Both the position numbers and the translations under genes were made by a program. Under the pieces are notes generated by a model. The model did no database searches and was not told the DNA's origin. It saw only the letters and a list, made by a program, of their open reading frames with translations. Below are positions 10,530 to 23,529 of a DNA stretch of 60,000 nt, one piece after another (position 1 is the stretch's first letter; every line of letters begins with the position of its first letter). This stretch comes from Lineus longissimus (taxonomy: Eukaryota > Nemertea > Pilidiophora > Heteronemertea > Lineidae): assembly GCF_910592395.1 (NCBI RefSeq), contig NC_088312.1, positions 8,744,001-8,804,000 of the forward strand, read 5' to 3'.

Positions 10530-12268
10530 ATGATGGACAAATTGCCGAACGCCATGAAGACAACTCTTGTTGTCACATCGTTCGAGATAAAGCATGTTGC
10601 ACGACTGCTCTTCCTCCCGGACATCGGGACGCAGACGGCCAAGTCCCGGCTCCTCTGTTCTTTCCTCTGCTCAGAAGAGACAAGGTGTGTGTCGTTCAGC
10701 CTTCTCATTGGAGCCAGGACATGTCAATTGAGCACTTACTTCAAGTATAGTAGGTGTGAGATTGCTGGAAAATGGACGAAAATATTTCAGAATCGCCAAG
10801 GTAAGGTGAGAGGATGTTTTCTTTCGCACGTTTGCACTTGTTCCACCAGCTCTTCGTCTGCCAATCGCAAGACTGCCAGACCTCGTTTATTTAGCTGTGT
10901 TGTCCTCAGATTCACGGCAAGACTTGAATTCTTGTAGCATATTTTTTACAACACCTTATGTGATAATGTCGTAGAGTATGCTCAAAGTTCTTTCCAGCGC
11001 CTGCGACAGCTTTTCCAAGGAAAAATGTCAAAATCTTAAGGGAAATCTCTTTGGCTGTATAGATCGATTTCTGTAGAGTGCGGCCCTTACCGACAAGGCC
11101 GTGAGAGAATTCAGGCACTGGTTATAATCCTATACTGTCGCTCGTGTTCTTCACGCCAAAAGATGTTTTTCTACGCAAAACCATGATGTGATGCCCCAGA
11201 TTCTTTCTGTTCGTACATGTACCAATTTAGTCCGCTGATTCTAATATTATCGTATATAGACAGGGCCCGGTGTATTACCAATTCTGTACATTGTATGCTG
11301 TTTAGGTAGCAGCGGCAGATACTGGGTACATGTTATTCGGTCGCCTTTATCCCAGTTCAAAAATCACTTGCCGGAACTTCTTGCGATTGAAGCATCATAA
11401 GGCATCAGACATGGTCTATAATCCTGTCGCTCGAAGATTGTACTTTCAAAAATCAACTATGAATTATTATAAACTTTCAAAAAACAAAACTTCTTTAAAC
11501 CTTTTAATGTCAGCTACCTTTCAAACATATTATAAATCTATTGGAGAGTATAAAGGTGGACTGCTCAAAAAAGGTATGCAATCCAGAGTTGAAATTCTGA
11601 CCCTTATGGGGAACAAGACGGGGGAGGTTTTAATACCAAAGGATGACATTTGTTCTGAAGCAAAAGGAAGACGGAATTTCGGCATTAAAATTTACAATAG
11701 AAAAGCTACTATCTTCTGCCCATTCGCTTCAAGGTGGGGCACAATGGCGGTAATACTGTACGATGTGGTCATAAAAACTGAGAAAAATCTCGAGAACGTG
11801 CACCTCGTTAAAGGTCTTATCGTTAAGCAAGCAAACTCTGGTGACTCCAAAGGAATCCATCTCCATTGGACAGCAGATGGAGACCTGGTCATAGTGTTGT
11901 TAAAAAGATATATAATAGATGTTTCGATTCATCGAAAATTCGACAATTATGCCAGAAAGCGTCATGAGGTGTTCTACGAGGCTGGCATTAACTATAGACT
12001 TACTGACCTGATCTACGATGAAACGAATATACGTTATCTGCTGCTGTTTAATATTGGTATGCGTATAATGTACCTTCGGGTTGGCTACTGCCAGAGAGGT
12101 GGAATGAGATCTAAAGACATAGAGGTGGCCGCAGGGTCATTAATGCGTTTTTGGAACACTTCCTTGACTTATATCGACCGAGATGGCTATCTTGTGAGGC
12201 TGGTAAAAAGAGTTCTCGACGCGTCACACGAAATTGAAAATATAGAGGTTTATAAACCCATCATATAA
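10530..12268 (+). CDS. Gene U copy 2
   Basis: Exon 1 is 10530-10800 (donor CCAAG|GTAAGG) and exon 2 is 11319-12268 (acceptor GCGGCAG|AT); phases 1+2, 406 residues. Cysteines in exon 1 are at residues 43, 47, 53, 65 and 76. Distinctive residues include CQRGG and, near the C-terminus, WNTSLTYID and VLDASHEIE. An AAG-to-ATG change at 11330 creates an internal Met in exon 2 that does not affect the model. An AATAAA near 12612 lies about 345 bases after the stop. Confidence 0.74.
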
Positions 12269-12393
12269 AAGAGAGGGTCGTGCGATATTCCCGTTCGAAC
12301 TACTCCGGCACAGCCTGACATTAATTGCAAAATTTGAAAGACCGCTTAGGAAAGTCCTATAGGAATATCAACATTCAAGTTGAAAGAAAGGTT

Positions 12394-12459
12394 ATCATCC
12401 AAGGCCGCCCAGGAAAGTCCTAGGAATATCAATATTCACTCAGGACAGTCTTGGACGAT
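12394..12459 (+). other. Hairpin-forming repeat after gene U, unit 2
   Basis: Same nested inverted repeat as in unit 1. Here the middle pair GTCCT / AGGAC is perfect; the outer right arm reads CTTGGACGAT, leaving one G-U-type mismatch as RNA. Confidence 0.55.
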
Positions 12460-12679
12460 CTAGGGAAGAAGGCTCAACGCCATCACTCGACCGGGTCCGT
12501 AAAGACGATGGACAAAGTTTTTTATTCACAATCGTTCTGAGTGATGATACGGACGGTTAAACTTTCGAAGTGTTCTTTGGTTTTAAAGCAGTTTTGTCTC
12601 AAAATGTTCACAATAAAGAGTAAATGATGAATTTTGTGAAGAAGAAAAGGAACCTCAACAGAAAAACTTTACATGTTCT

Positions 12680-13200
12680 GGAGGCATTGATCACGGTGAT
12701 GCATTGGATACCGCGGACTCAATCTAATGAAGATGGGAAAAGATTCTGGTAGGCAATGTGGAAGCAGACGGTGTCCGCCCCTTCAACATACATGTACTTG
12801 ACTCCTGTGGCTTTTTTGGACTCATGTCTTCCATTTCAACCTGAAAACGAAAATCGAATGTTTGATAGTAGCACACCTTATTCATTCTTGAAAACGTCTC
12901 TTATACCCTCTCGGGCAAGGCATCCCTATCTTAGTGTGCAGTGCCGACTTAGAAAAAACAATCTTCACTAAATTGGCGTCAACTTTTTCTTGACGTGTAG
13001 TCTATTCGACTAAACTGAAAAAGACAACGCCAGGATGACAGTGACGCTAATATAAGTTATATTTCGAAATTCGAATGGAATCGAGTGTTCACCAACCTTA
13101 GTGACTAGAGTGTTCGTCACGGCATCAACATTCCCTTTTAGGACTGCTGGCTTGAGGTATCCGTCCATGCAGCTCCATCTCTACCCGCTCTTAATTTGTT
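12680..13200 (-). pseudogene. Relic of GMC exons 2-3 and last exon, unit 2
   Basis: The last-exon remnant (12680-12720) has lost its 3' side on this strand relative to other units. The exon 3 start (about 12770-12842) still reads EDMSPKKATGVKY in frame. Exon 2 is at about 13098-13200. The GMC signature and donor of exon 3 are missing. Confidence 0.7.
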
Positions 13201-13318
13201 CTTGGATGATGGTACCGTTTTGCAATATGATTCAGAGGATTTAAGACACAGCAATGGATAAAATCAAATGATACGAAGAAATATATGGATGGATATGGGT
13301 GATGTTTAGACTGTGCTA

Positions 13319-13745
13319 AACATCTTTACATTCGGCAGAAAATGGAATATCCGTATGGGCGCCATAAGGGAGTGTTCCCACCCCCGGCGTATCCGGATGA
13401 GCGCGGCACAGTCGCCATCAATACAATTAGTCGGTTATCCATCACGGATATATAGCACAGAGATCTTGTGAGCCTGGTAAAAATAGTTCTCGGCATGAAC
13501 AACGAAATAAAAAATATTAGAGTTATATATCATCGAAGTCCGCCCAGGAAAGTCCGAGGAATATCAGCATTCATTCAGGACAGTCTTGGACGATCTTGAA
13601 TGAGGCCCAATGCAATAACTTATCCGTAAAGACGATGGACAAAAAGATAGCTGTGTGCTTTATTCATTGTCGTTCTGGTATAGTATACACTATATAGATG
13701 AGATTCTTAAATATCAAAACTGTTCTTTGATTATAAAGCGATCGT
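13319..13745 (+). pseudogene. Decayed 3' end of gene U, unit 2
   Basis: Counterpart of the block at 6738-7160 in unit 1, with the same loss of frame and of the 5' part. Confidence 0.6.
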
Positions 13746-13823
13746 CCAGATTATAAACGAAAGTCTGAGATAACGGACTGTGTGCTTTATCAATACAGAA
13801 ATGTTAGGAAGTCCAAGAATGTA

Positions 13824-16055
13824 CTAGACGCTCGCTCTATAAAGAACGAATACCGTATGGCAAATTACGCGAAGAAACTTAGCAGAAGCGCTATGTGTAC
13901 ATGGAAGTTGTTTGAGAGAAGGATCTCCTTTAATCAAATCTGCAGCTTTTTCTCCAATCATGACACAGGTTGCATGAGTGTTCGCACAAACAGAGTCAGG
14001 CATGATGGAGGCATCAACCACGCGGAGGCCTTCGATACCGTGGACTCTGAAAAAGACACATCGGTGAAATGAGACAATGCCTAGGAACGTCTCTTTAATC
14101 AACGGCAAGTGATATCACATTTTGCTTATCTTGATTCTTCCTTAATTTACACAACTTCACCAATATTTCATGAATGGACCGGCCTTGCCACCGCCACGAC
14201 AAAGCCTGTTAAAATGAAAGAAACGCAGCATTAAGTTTAATGCACAAATACAGCAGTTAACTGTCACATAGCGTACCTCAATTCCGAGTCCACAACAGTG
14301 GTCGGATCATCTTCTGGTCCCTTGTTACAAGTTCCTACAACGTGACAGAGATGGAAGTGATGTTACGAATGTATTTCTCCCAGTATTCTGTACTGCCCCA
14401 CTCAAGGTTCGAACACACTGCAGGTTTTGATTTAAGAATGCTCAAACCAAATTCAGCCAGGGCCTCGGTGTCTGCCAGCTCGGTTATTTCCTGCAGACCT
14501 GAAAAAAAGGTACAATCCTTGAAGCCTCCACGGAGCACATAACTTAGTAAATAAATGGTAAGTTGTCCAATTGAAGGTTGGTCAACTGCTGGTGAACAAA
14601 CTCCTTGGTCTGTTGACAAACTTTGAAGTCAAAATTTGTCAGTTGATGAACTAAGAATTTGGCCAGATGACTGAGCTAATTTGGTAGGTTGAGCTTGATT
14701 GACCTACTTGGTCATTTCTACCAGGACTCGACAAACCTGATTAGACACCATCGACCAACTTCCTTGCGAGATTTGCATTGGGCGGCAACATTTTTTTTAA
14801 GCTTACCTTTGATCAGCACTTCCACATCCCGGTCCTCCTCCAATCACTTCGGATCAATAAGTGGTAAATCAAGTGGGTCTGAACTCCGCAATCGAACGGT
14901 GCCTCTACTTTTGGGCTTGAGTAGCCAGCTGAGAAGAGACACGCCATGCCTACCCGCCCTGTCGGCAAAATACTGTTAACGTCTGCAAGAGAAAAGATGC
15001 GCATTTTTGTGATTTTGTCCAAGTTAATCTGGCTTGCATTGACGGTAGTGAACCTACGCCATTCAATAATTCCTGACCAGATCAAAAGGACAATTACATC
15101 ACTTGTCTCTCATTTTTAATCATAGATTGTTCTACGTAACTAATATCAATATGACAGACAGTGCATAAACATTTTACGGTAGAAATTTGACTCTGGGATT
15201 CATGCAGACTTCTCACACATCGAGAGACTGATTTCTTCGCCAATTATTAAAAGGTAAAACAAGGATGAAAAATGTTGGAGCACGTTCGTTAAAGTTTAAT
15301 TCGTGGGAATGACACTTACTCCGCTTGAAATGTTCATGCTCTTCAACATGACCTCTCCAAAATTGGGGTCGTTTCCCATTAGGGAGTCGAACAACACAAA
15401 CTGCAAGTCGGGATTCCCTGTCTCTCGACCCTTATACATATTGCCCGTTCCTCCTTTGACGAATCCCATGCCCTGGATTCCAGTCGAGGCGTAGCGCCCT
15501 GTAAGACACACAAGAAAAGACACCTAGCTAATATATCCAAGCATTGTTCCATTGAGGGTGTTTCCCATGAATTTATTACGGACCAGACACTGCAAATTGG
15601 GATTTCCCTTCTCCCTTCCCGTAAAGGTACTGCCTAATCTCTCTTCGACAACGCCCATGCAAAGATTCCAGTTAAGGCTTGGTGCCAAGTGGGAAACAGA
15701 AGACGCAATCCTTAGAATCTGTCAAAAATGTGCTGATATTATTGAATTTACACATATGTTCACGTAGAGAAAAATGTCTCGTTAAGAACCAGTGACAACC
15801 ATCAGTATTTCGTGAGGCTCCCCATATCACCGTGGCAACTGCAAGGAAATCTACACTTGTGTGGAATATTTGTCTGAATACTTTCGGCAAAAAGCCCCTT
15901 CCTCGCCTGAAAAGTTTATAAGCCATCTTTTCCATTGTGGAATTAAGTGTGGCCACTGTAGAAGTAATGGGCTTGTCTAGGAGGAAATCTGGCCCGATAA
16001 TGCCAACATGGTCTACAAGGTTATCACCAACAGGCAGGTCAGCCACAACAGGAAT
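13824..16055 (-). pseudogene. Partial GMC oxidoreductase copy (exons 4-8), unit 2
   Basis: Exons 4-8 are present but the copy is the most damaged of the unmobilised ones. The donor after exon 4 is GA instead of GT (15900-15901). In exon 6 a TGG Trp codon has become TGA (14844-14846). One base is missing in exon 7 near 14356. A small indel near the end of exon 8 replaces the normal C-terminus and its stop, so the frame runs on to 13824. Exon 8 begins at 14046 and exon 4 at 16055. Confidence 0.85.
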
Positions 16056-16059
16056 CTGA

Positions 16060-16226
16060 ATCATATCAGGATAGACAGTTGGATGGAGCCCAAGTCTCTT
16101 CAGGTGCTGGTGGAGTTTGCAGTGCCCTGTACGGAGTCGATAGATGGAGACTTGGCCTTTTCTGTCAAGTTGGTGGATGCTGTCTTTCCATGGCTGGTAC
16201 CCATCAGTGTCGTCTCTCCATTGGTT
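16060..16226 (-). mobile_element. RNase H-tail-like retrotransposon fragment, unit 2
   Basis: Reads YRLRTGHCKLH and is open in the frame of GMC exon 4. Same fragment as at 9484-9650. Confidence 0.5.
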
Positions 16227-17061
16227 TTCTTATCTGTGATATCAGCACATTTGTGGGTTAATAGTACATTGTACCAATTTTGATATCTGATTGGCCATAA
16301 TTGACCATTATTGATCATATGTGAACGATGTCAAGACGAAACTGTTGGTAGCGGGGGGGGGGGGGGACCCGAAGGCCACAGCCCAATTCGTGCATGAGAG
16401 TTTTAGGCTGTCATCGAATGCTTTAAGGAAAGAAGTTTACTTCAAAACATATTGACACATGGTTCCCGCTTAATCTTTGAACGAGCAGGCTGAAATCTGT
16501 CTTTGTGATACAGCCCAAATAGAGCTGTAATGAATCTCATAGTTCGACTTATGGACGGCCTTTTTGAAACACCCTGCAATCAGCATTTAGCCGTCGAAAA
16601 CATTAACCAGTCAATCAAAAATCGATGAAATCAAATCCAGTAGAGACCGAGGAGATTGTCTGTGAAAAAAACTGGCTTGACGTGAAGCCAAATGAAACGT
16701 GATAAACAGAAAAAATGAGGAAGAACCGTACTAATCGATCAAAACAATAGATTAAATAGATATCAAGTGGTGGTAACCTACCATCTTTTTGACAACATCG
16801 AAATATTAGGGACTATAGAGGGCGGAGAAATTCAACTAATCTAACTAATCTCACTTCGTCTAATGTATAACAGAAACCGATGAGCTCATTCTGACAGTCG
16901 TAGACAGTTTAAAACAAAAATAATTACTGTTGCTGATAAGTGAATTACGACAGAGATATATCCTGGTTTCCGTCTCTGTCGGTTGTCGGATGGCACCGAG
17001 TTGCTGTTGGACTGTACATAGTCGATTACAGATTTGACGGCTTAGGTCCATCAACTAAACT

Positions 17062-18793
17062 ATGATGGACAAATTGCCGAACGCAATGAAGACAACTCTT
17101 GTTGTCACGTCGTTCGAAATAAAGCATGTTGCACGACTACTCTTCCTCCCGGACATCGGGACGCAGACGGCCAAGTCCCGGCTCCTCTGTTCTTTCCTCT
17201 GCTCAGAAGAGACAAGGTGTGTTTCGTTCAGCCTTCTCATTGGAGCCAGGACATGTCAATTGAGCACTTACTTCAAGTATAGTAGGTGTGAGATTGCTGG
17301 AAAATGGACGAAAATATTTCAGAATCGCCAAGGTAAGGTGAGAGGATGTTTTCTTTCGCACGTTTGCACTTGTTCCACCAGCTCTTCGTCTGCCAATCGC
17401 CAGACTACCAGACCTCGTTCATTTAGTTGTGCTCAGATTCAGCAAGACTTGACATTTTGTTATATATTTTTTACAACACCTTATGTGATAATGTCGTAGA
17501 GTATGCTCAAAGTTCTTTCCAGCGCCTGCGACAGCTTTTCCAAGAAAAATGTCAAAATCTTCAGGGAAATTTCTTTGGCTGTATAAATCGATTTCTGTAG
17601 AGTGCGGCCCTTACCGACAAGGCCGTGAGAGAATTCAGGCACGGGTTATAATCCTATACTGTCGCTCGTGTTCTTCACGCCAAAAGATGTTTTTCTAGGC
17701 AAAACCATGATGTGATGCCCCCAGATTCTTTCTGTTCGTACATGAACTAATTTAGTCCGCTGACTCTAACATTATCGTATATAGACAGGGCCCGGTGTAT
17801 TACCAATTCTGTACATTGTATGCTGTTTAGGTAGCAGCGGCAGATACTGGGTACAAGTTATTCGGTCGCCTTTATCCCAGTTCAAAAATCACTTGCCAGG
17901 ACTTGTTGCGACTGAAGCGTCATAAGGCATCAGACATGGTCTATAATCCTGTCGCTCGAAGATGGTACTTTCAAAAAACAACTATGAATTATTATAAACT
18001 TTCAAAAAACAAAACTTCTTTTAACCTTTTAATGTCAGCTACCTTTCAAACATATTATAGATCTATTGGAGAGTATAAAGGTGGACTGCTCAAAAAAGGT
18101 TTGCAATACAGAGTTGAAATTCTGACCCTTATGGGGAACAAGACGGGGGAGGTTTTAATACCAAAGGATGACATTTGTTCTGAAGCAAAAGGAAGACAGA
18201 ATTTCGGCATTAAAATTTACAATAGAAAAGCTACTATCTTCTGCCCATTCGCTTCAAGGTCGGGCACAATCGCGGTAATACTGTACGATGTGGTCATTAA
18301 AACTGAGAAAAATCTCGAGAACGTGCACCTCGTTAAAGGTCTTATCGTTAAGCAAGCAAACTCTGGTGACTCCAAAGGAATCCATCTCCATTGGACAGCA
18401 GATGGAGACCTGGTCATAGTGTTGTTAAAAAGATATATAATAGATATTTCGATTCATCGAAAATTCGACAATTATGCCAGAAAGCGTCATGAGGTGTTCT
18501 ACGAGGCTGGCATTAACTATAGACTTACTGACCTGATCTACGATGAAACGAATATACGTTATCTGCTGCTGTTTAAATTTGGTATGCGTATAATGTACCT
18601 TCGGGTTGGCTACTGCCCGAGAGGTGGAATGAGATCTAAAGACATAGAGGTTGCCGCAGGGTCATTAATGCGTTTTTGGAACACTTCCTTGACTTATATC
18701 GACCGAGATGGCTATCTTGTGAGGCTGGTAAAAAGAGTTCTCGACGCGTCACACGAAATAGAAAATATAGAGGTTTATAAACCCATCATATAA
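17062..18793 (+). CDS. Gene U copy 3
   Basis: Exon 1 is 17062-17332 and exon 2 is 17844-18793; canonical sites, phases 1+2, 406 residues. Substitutions unique to this copy include Met to Leu in KKGLQYR, Val to Ile in IIDISIH, and LLLFKFGMR. The intron begins like those of units 6 and 7 (reading SCAQIQQ if translated), not like units 1, 2, 4, 5 and 8. Confidence 0.74.
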
Positions 18794-18918
18794 AAGAGAG
18801 GGTCGTGCGATATTCCCGTTCGAACAACTCCGGCACAGCCTGACATTAATTGCAAAATTTGAAAGACCGCTTAGGAAAGTCCTTTAGGAATATCAACATT
18901 CAAGTTGAAAGAAAGGTT

Positions 18919-18984
18919 ATCATCCAAGGCCGCCCAGGAAAGTCCTAGGAATATCAATATTCACTCAGGACAGTCTTGGACGAT
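18919..18984 (+). other. Hairpin-forming repeat after gene U, unit 3
   Basis: Outer arms ATCATCCAAG / CTTGGACGAT, middle GTCCT / AGGAC, inner GAATAT / ATATTC. Confidence 0.55.
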
Positions 18985-19205
18985 CTAGGGAAGAAGGCTC
19001 AACGCCATCACTCGACCGGGTCCGTAAAGACGATGGACAAAGTTTGCTTATTCACAATCGTTCTGAGTGATGATACGGACGGCTAGACTTTCGAAGTGTT
19101 CTTTGGTTTTAAAGCAGTTTTGTCTCAAAAAGTTCACAATGAAGAGTAAATGATGAATTTTGTGAAGAAGAAAAAGAACCTCAACAGAAATACTTTACAT
19201 GTTCT

Positions 19206-19740
19206 GGAGGCATTGATCACGGTGATGCATTGGATACCGCGGACTCTGTAAAAGACAGCTCAATCTAATGAAAAATGGGAAAAGATTGTGGTAGGCAATG
19301 TGGAAGCGGACGGTGTCCGCCCCTTCAACATAAATGTACTTGACTCCTGTGGCTTTTTTTGGACTCATGTCTTCCATTTCAACCTGAAAACGAAAATCGA
19401 ATGTTTGATAGTAGCACGCCTTATTCAGTCGTGAAAACGTCTTTTATACCCTCTCGGGCAAGGTATTCCTATCTTAGTGTGCAGTGCCGACTTAGAAAAA
19501 ACAATCTTCACTAAATTGGCGTCAACTTTTTCTTGACGTGTAGTCTATTCGACTAAACTGAAAAAGACAACGCCAGGATGACAGTAACGCTAATATAAGT
19601 TATATTTCGAAATTCGAATGGAATCGAGTGTTCACCAACCTTAGTTACTAGAGTGTTCGTCACGGCATCAACATTCCCTTTTAGGACTGCTGGCTTGAGG
19701 TATCCGTCCACGCAGCTCCGTCTCTACCCGCTCTTAATTT
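19206..19740 (-). pseudogene. Relic of GMC exons 2-3 and last exon, unit 3
   Basis: Last-exon remnant at about 19206-19260, exon 3 start at about 19308-19382 (in frame, EDMSPKKATGVKYIYVEG) and exon 2 at about 19640-19740. Truncated as in the other units. Confidence 0.7.
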
Positions 19741-19863
19741 TTTCTTTGATGATTGTACCGTTTTGCAATATGATTCAGAGGATTTAAGACACAGCAATGG
19801 ATCAAATCAAATGAAACGAAGAAATATATGGATGGATATGGGTGATGTTTAGACTGTGCTAAA

Positions 19864-20255
19864 CATCTTTACATTCGGCAGAAAATGGAATATCCGTATG
19901 GGCGCCATAAGGGAGTGTTCCCACCCCCGGCGCATCCGGATGAGCGCGGCACAGTCGCCGTCAATACAATTAGTCGGTTATCCATCACGGATATATAGCA
20001 CAGAGATCTTGTGAGCCTGGTAAAAATAGTTCTCGGCATGAGCAACGAAATTAAAAATATTAGAGTTATATATCATCGAAGGCCGCCCAGGAAAGTCCGA
20101 GGAATATCAGCATTCATTCAGGACAGTCTTGGACGATCTTGAATGAGGCCCAATGCAAGAACTTATCCGTAAAGACGATGGACAAAAAGATAGCTGTGTG
20201 CTTTATTCAATGTCGTTCTGGTATAGTATACAGTATATAGATGAGATTCTTAAAT
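19864..20255 (+). pseudogene. Decayed 3' end of gene U, unit 3
   Basis: As in unit 1, but followed by a deletion that removes the sequence around ATCAAAACTGTTCTTTG found in the other units. Confidence 0.6.
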
Positions 20256-20385
20256 ATGTGTGCTTTATCAATACAGAAATGTTAGGAAGTCCAAGAATGT
20301 ACGCTCGCTCTATAAAGAACGAATACCGTATGGCAGATTACGCGAAGAAACTTGGCAGAAGCGCTATGTGTACATGGAAGTTGTT

Positions 20386-22535
20386 TGAGAGAAGGATGCT
20401 CCTTTAATCAAATCTGCAGCTTTTTCTCCAATCATGACACAGGTCGCATGAGTGTTCGCACAAACAGAGTCAGGCATGATGGAGGCATCAACCACGCGAA
20501 GGCCTTCGATACCGTGGACTCTGAAAAAGACACATCGGTGAAATAAGACAATGCCTCTCTTTAATCAACGGCAAGTGATATCACATTTTGCTCATCTTGA
20601 TCCTTCCTTAATTTACACAACTTCACCAATATTTCATAAATGGACCGGCCTTGCCACCGCCACGACAAAGCCTGTAAAAAATGAAAGAAACGCAGCACTA
20701 AGTTTAATGCACAAATACAGCAGTTAACTGTCACATAGCGTACCTCAATTCTGAGTCCACAACAGTGGTCGGATCATCTTCTGGTCCCATCTTACAAGTT
20801 CCTACCACGTGACAGAGATGGAAGGTGATGTTACGAATGTACATTATTTCTCCCAGTATTCTGTACTGCCCCACTCAAGGTTCGAACACACTGCAGGTTT
20901 TGATTTAAGAATGCTCAAACCAAATTCTGCCAGGGCCGCGGTGTCTGCCAGCTTGGTTATCTCCTGCAGACCTGAAAAAAAGGTACAATCCTTGAAGCCT
21001 CCATGGAGCACATAACTTAGTAAATAAATGGTATGTTGTCCAATTGAAGGTTGGTCAACTGCTGGTGAACAAACTCCTTGGTCTGTTGACAAACTTTGAA
21101 GTCAAAATTTGTCAGTTGATGAACTAAGAATTTGGCCAGATGACTGAGCTAATTTGGTAGGTTGAGCTTGATTGACCTACTTGGTCATTTCTACCAGGAC
21201 TCGACAAACCTGATTAGACACCATCGACCAACTTCCTTGCGAGATTTGCATGGGGCGGCAACATTTTTTTTAAGCTTACCTTTGACCAGCACTTCCACAT
21301 CCCGGTCCTCCTCCAACCACTTCGGATCAATAAGTGGTAAATAAAGTGGGTCTGAACTCCGCAATCGAACGGTGCCTCTTCTTTTGGGCTTGAGCAGCCA
21401 GCTGAGAAGAGACACACCATGCCTACCTGCCCTGTCGGCAAAATAATCTGTTAACGTCTGCAAGAGAAAAGATGCGCATTAATTTTGTGATTTTCTCCAA
21501 GTTAATCTGGCTTGCATTGACGGTAGTGAACCTACGCCATTCAATAATTCCTGACTAGATCAAAAGGACAATTACATCACTTGTCTCTCATTTTTATTCA
21601 TAGATTGTTCTATGTAACTAATATCAATATGACAGACAGTGCATAAACATTTTACGGTAGAAATTTGACTCTGGGATTCATGCAGACTTCTCACACATCG
21701 AGAGACTGATTTCTTCGCCAATTATTAAAAGGTGAAACAAGGATGAAAAATGTTGGAGCACGTTCGTTAAAGTTTAATTCGTGGGAATGACACTTACTCC
21801 GCTTGAAATGCTCATGCTCTCCTCCATGACCTCTCCAAAATTGGGGTCGTTTCCCATTAGGGAGTCGAACAACACAAACTGCAAGTCGGGATTCCCTGTC
21901 TCTCGACCCTTATACATATTGCCCGTTCCTCCTTTGACGAATCCCATGCCCTGGATTCCAGTCGAGGCGTAGCGCCCTGTAAGACACACAAGAAAAGACA
22001 CCTAGCTAATATATCCAAGCATTGTTCCTTTGAGGGTGTTCCCCATGAATTTGTTACGGACCAGACACTGCAAATTGGGATTTCCATTCTCCCTTCCCGT
22101 AAAGGTACTGCCTAATCTCCCTTCGACAACGCCCATGCAAAGATTCCAGTTAAGGCTTGGTGCCAAGTGGGAAACAGAAGACGCAATCCTTAGAATATCT
22201 GTCAAAAATGTGCTGATATTATTGAATTCACACATATGTTCACGTAGAGGGAAATGTCTCGTTAAGAACCAGTGACAACCATCAGTATTTCGTGAGGCTC
22301 CCCATATCACCGTGGCAACTGCAAGGAAATCTACACTTGTGTGGAATATTTGTCTGAATACTTTCGGCAAAAAGCCCCTACCTCGCCTGGAAAGTTTATA
22401 AGCCATCTTTTCCATTGTGGAATTAAGTTTGGCCACTGTAGAAGTAATGGGCTTGTCTAGGAGGAAATCTGACCCGAAGATGCCGACATGGTCTACAAGG
22501 TTATCACCAACAGGCAGGTCAGCCACAACAGGAAT
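20386..22535 (-). pseudogene. Partial GMC oxidoreductase copy (exons 4-8), unit 3
   Basis: Exon 4 (from 22535) has an intact GT donor and exon 6 is open. A 5-base insertion in exon 7 near 20840 shifts the frame right after EYWEK, before the catalytic His. In exon 8 (from 20520) the normal TAA is changed to CAA, so the stop is lost. Exons 1-3 are absent. Confidence 0.85.
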
Positions 22536-22539
22536 CTGA

Positions 22540-22706
22540 ATCATATCAGGATAGACAGTTGGATGGAGCCCAAGTCTCTTCAGGTGCTGGTGGAGTTTGC
22601 AGTGCCCTGTACGGAGTCGATAGATGGAGACTTGGCCTTTTCTGTCAAGTTGGTGGATGCTGTCTTTCCATGGCTGGTACCCATCAGTGTCGTCTCTCCA
22701 TTGGTT
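22540..22706 (-). mobile_element. RNase H-tail-like retrotransposon fragment, unit 3
   Basis: Same fragment as at 9484-9650, next to GMC exon 4. Confidence 0.5.
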
Positions 22707-23529
22707 TTCTTATCTGTGATATCAGCACATTTGTGGGTTAATAGTACCAATTTTGATATCTGATTGGCCATAATTGACCATTATTGATCATATGTGAACG
22801 ATGTCAAGACGAAACTGTTGGTAGCGGGGGGGGGGGGACCCGAAGGCCACTGCCCAATTCGTGCATGAGAGTTTTAGGCTGTCATCGAATGCTTTAAGGA
22901 AAGAAGTTGAATTCAAAACATATTGACACATGGTTCCCGCTTAATCTTTGAACGAGCAGGCTGTAATCTGTCTTTGTGATACAGCCCAAATAGAACTGTA
23001 ATGAATCTCATAGTTCGACTTATGGACGGCCTTTTTGAAACACCCTGCAATCAGCATTTAGCCGTCGAAAACATTAACCAGTCAATCAAAAATCGATGAA
23101 ATCAATCCAGTAGAGACCGAGGAGATTGTCTGTGAAAAAAACTGGCTTGACGTGAAGCAAATGAAACGTGATAGACAGAAAAAATGAGGAAGAACCGTAC
23201 TAATCGATCGAAACAATAGATTAAATAGATATCTAGTGGTGGTAACCTACCATCTTTTTGACAAAACCGAAATATTAGGGACTTTAGAGGGCGGGGAAAT
23301 TCAACTAATCTAACTAATCTCACTTGTCTAATGTATAACAGAAACCGATGAGCTCATTCTGACAGTCGTAGACAGTTTAAAACAAAAATAATTACTGTTG
23401 CTGATAAGTGAATTACGACAGAGATATATGCTGGTTTCCGTCTCTGTCGGTTGTCGGATGGCACCGAGTTGCTGTTGGCCGGTACATAGTCGATGACAGG
23501 TTTGACGGTTTAGGTCCATCAACTAAACT

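Noticed and set aside
10530-10937. A 135-codon frame (145 in units 3, 6 and 7) as a stand-alone gene
   Set aside because: It runs through a strong donor (CCAAG|GTAAGG) into the intron. Joining exon 1 to exon 2 in phase explains the data better, and the tail past the donor differs between units.
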